Source: an uncultured Tenacibaculum sp. (GTDB lineage Bacteria > Bacteroidota > Bacteroidia > Flavobacteriales > Flavobacteriaceae). Taken from it: a stretch of 64,000 nucleotides of DNA. Of this stretch, positions 62,682-64,000 are shown in pieces (position 1 is the stretch's first letter; each line of letters starts with the position of its first letter). A program made the translations under genes and the position numbers. The notes beneath the pieces are model-generated. The model was not told where the DNA came from. It did no database searches and saw nothing but the letters and a program-made list of their open reading frames with translations. The DNA is taken from contig CANMJA010000005.1 in assembly GCA_947498055.1 (NCBI GenBank), positions 1 to 64,000 on the forward strand, read 5' to 3'.

Positions 62682-64000
62682 TTGAAAACTAAAATTATAC
62701 TACTAAGTACATTATTATTTACAGTATTTGCATTTTCTCAAAAAAAATGGACATTAAAAGAATGTGTTGATCATGCTATAAAAAATAATATTTCTATAAA
62801 AAGAAATAAATTGAGTGTAGAAATTTCAAAAAAACAAGTTAAATCTTCTAAAGCAAACTTTCTTCCTTCTGTAAATGGGTCTACTGGAGGGAATCTAAAC
62901 TTTGGTTCTACTTTTGATCCTGTAACTAATGACAGGGTGTCTACAACAACCTTTGGTGGAGCTTTAAGTGTAGGAGCTAGTTATACCGTTTTTAATGGTT
63001 TTAGAAATCTTAATAGCTATAAGCAAGCCAAGTTAGGTGTGGAGTCTAGTATGTTAGATTTAGAAATTATGGAGAATGATATTTCTCTTCAAGTAGTTGA
63101 TACTTATTTAAATGTCTTATTTGCGAAGGAAAATTTAGAAGTGGCTAAGGTACAATCTGAAATTAGCACCAAACAAATTAATAGAGCTAAAGCACAGTTT
63201 GATGCAGGAGCAATACCAAAAGGAGATCTATTGAATATACAATCAACGGCTGCTAACGATTCTCAAAATGTGGTTACACAAGAAAACGCATTAAATTTGG
63301 CGTTGTTAAGATTGTCTCAATTATTACAAGTTTCTTATGAAAATTTAGATATAGCTAAAATTGAAACAGATACTCCATCTTCTACTTTATTATATAATAA
63401 TTCAAGAGAAGTTTATAACAAAGCACTAACTAATAGGCCTGAAATAGATAAGGCAAAATTAAATATTAAAAATGCAGAATTTAATATCGAAATAGCAAGG
63501 TCTGGGTATCTACCTACTATATCTACATCTGCCAATATTGGTTCTAATTATGGATATAGTTTAGATTTACCTCCTGGAGTATCTAATATTGGACTTTTTA
63601 ATCAATTAGATAATAATTTAGGTTACGGTATAGGTTTTAATATTAGTGTTCCTATTTTTAATGGTTTTAGAAATGATGCTAATGTAGAACGTTCTAAAAT
63701 TGAGAAATTAATTTCTGAAAATAATTTAGAAAGCGAAAAACTTCGTTTACAACAAACCATTGAACAAGCTTTTTTAGACTCTAAAGCAGCAGCCAAAACT
63801 TTTGAAGCGGCACAAGTTTCTTTAGAAGCCCAAAAAGAGGCTTTTAAAAATGCACAAGCTAGCTTTGATTATGGAGCCATGACACAGTTTGATTATGATC
63901 AAGTAAGGAATAGACTAGTAAATGCAGAATCGACGCTAATAAGAGCTAAATACGATTACATTTTTAAAACTAAAGTATTAAAGTTTTATTATGGAGAAAG
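62682..64000 (+). CDS. TolC-family outer-membrane efflux protein, 5' part
   Basis: The frame is open from TTG 62682 to the window edge (439 codons), so the C-terminus is missing. A signal peptide (MKTKIILLSTLLFTVFAFSQ) is followed by WTLKECVDHAIKNNISIKRN, the typical first helix of TolC/OEP proteins. Further long-helix repeats include NRPEIDKAKLNIKNAEFNIEIARSGYLPT near residues 260-290, with a conserved Pro in YLPT. It is the outer-membrane channel of a tripartite efflux pump; the inner-membrane and adaptor partners should lie to the right. The gap 62455-62681 is AT-rich with no ORF. Confidence 0.85.
   Translation, partial: MKTKIILLSTLLFTVFAFSQKKWTLKECVDHAIKNNISIKRNKLSVEISKKQVKSSKANFLPSVNGSTGGNLNFGSTFDPVTNDRVSTTTFGGALSVGASYTVFNGFRNLNSYKQAKLGVESSMLDLEIMENDISLQVVDTYLNVLFAKENLEVAKVQSEISTKQINRAKAQFDAGAIPKGDLLNIQSTAANDSQNVVTQENALNLALLRLSQLLQVSYENLDIAKIETDTPSSTLLYNNSREVYNKALTNRPEIDKAKLNIKNAEFNIEIARSGYLPTISTSANIGSNYGYSLDLPPGVSNIGLFNQLDNNLGYGIGFNISVPIFNGFRNDANVERSKIEKLISENNLESEKLRLQQTIEQAFLDSKAAAKTFEAAQVSLEAQKEAFKNAQASFDYGAMTQFDYDQVRNRLVNAESTLIRAKYDYIFKTKVLKFYYGE

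Overview
The window is low-GC chromosomal DNA of a marine-type Flavobacteriaceae (Bacteroidota). Tenacibaculum or a close relative is plausible, but I cannot fix the genus. The evidence is the type IX secretion/gliding protein SprA, TonB/SusC-like outer-membrane machinery, a caa3-type oxidase operon of flavobacterial layout, Bacteroidota promoters (TTG, about 19 bp, TAnnTTTG), and many lipoproteins.

Bases 1-22,000 are an accessory Rhs (polymorphic toxin) region. The 3' part of a large rhs gene enters from the left. Inside its conserved YYPFGLQHKG motif a 7,341-bp element has joined at a 32-bp core. Two apparently identical copies lie head to tail (628-7968 and 7969-15309). Each copy carries a replacement Rhs tip (HExxH metallopeptidase toxin), a lipoprotein immunity gene, a REP-like hairpin tail, a divergently transcribed XRE repressor, an ATPase, two tyrosine recombinases, a ParE-type toxin-antitoxin pair and about 1 kb of non-coding DNA dominated by a nested inverted repeat. 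The core lies in frame. The element therefore fuses its own toxin to the resident Rhs shell and pushes the old tip (a metzincin-type toxin plus immunity lipoprotein, 15310-16628) downstream. Removing both copies would restore one uninterrupted rhs frame. A third tip (20384-21771, M91-like HExxH) lies further on. Both old tips are followed by the same hairpin tail, the same terminator and a remnant of an XRE C-terminus, so they look like scars of earlier elements of the same family. Between them lie an IS3-like transposase remnant, a truncated AAA+ ATPase, a frameshifted CD-NTase-like nucleotidyltransferase, an orphan lipoprotein and a second toxin-antitoxin pair.

Bases 22,460-50,100 are mostly core genome: malic enzyme, ruvA, sprA, gcvH, a VanZ-like protein, two TonB paralogues, a hexapeptide acyltransferase, a minus-strand block of membrane glycosyltransferases, a MORN protein, a membrane ferredoxin with an FAD oxidoreductase, a porin, a GH113-like lipoprotein, a POTRA/barrel protein and a large TonB-dependent receptor.

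Bases 50,100-56,500 hold a minus-strand arsenosugar biosynthesis cluster (ArsM, ArsS, AhpD-like protein, TIGR04282-type transferase, purine nucleoside phosphorylase, DoxX, rhodanese) and a DUF547 gene. Bases 56,550-57,280 hold a putative small RNA and three tRNAs (two duplicated tRNA-Leu, one tRNA-Gly). Bases 57,456-62,454 are the heme O synthase / cytochrome oxidase assembly operon, and a TolC-family gene runs off the right edge. A second copy of the putative small RNA sits at about 35,765.
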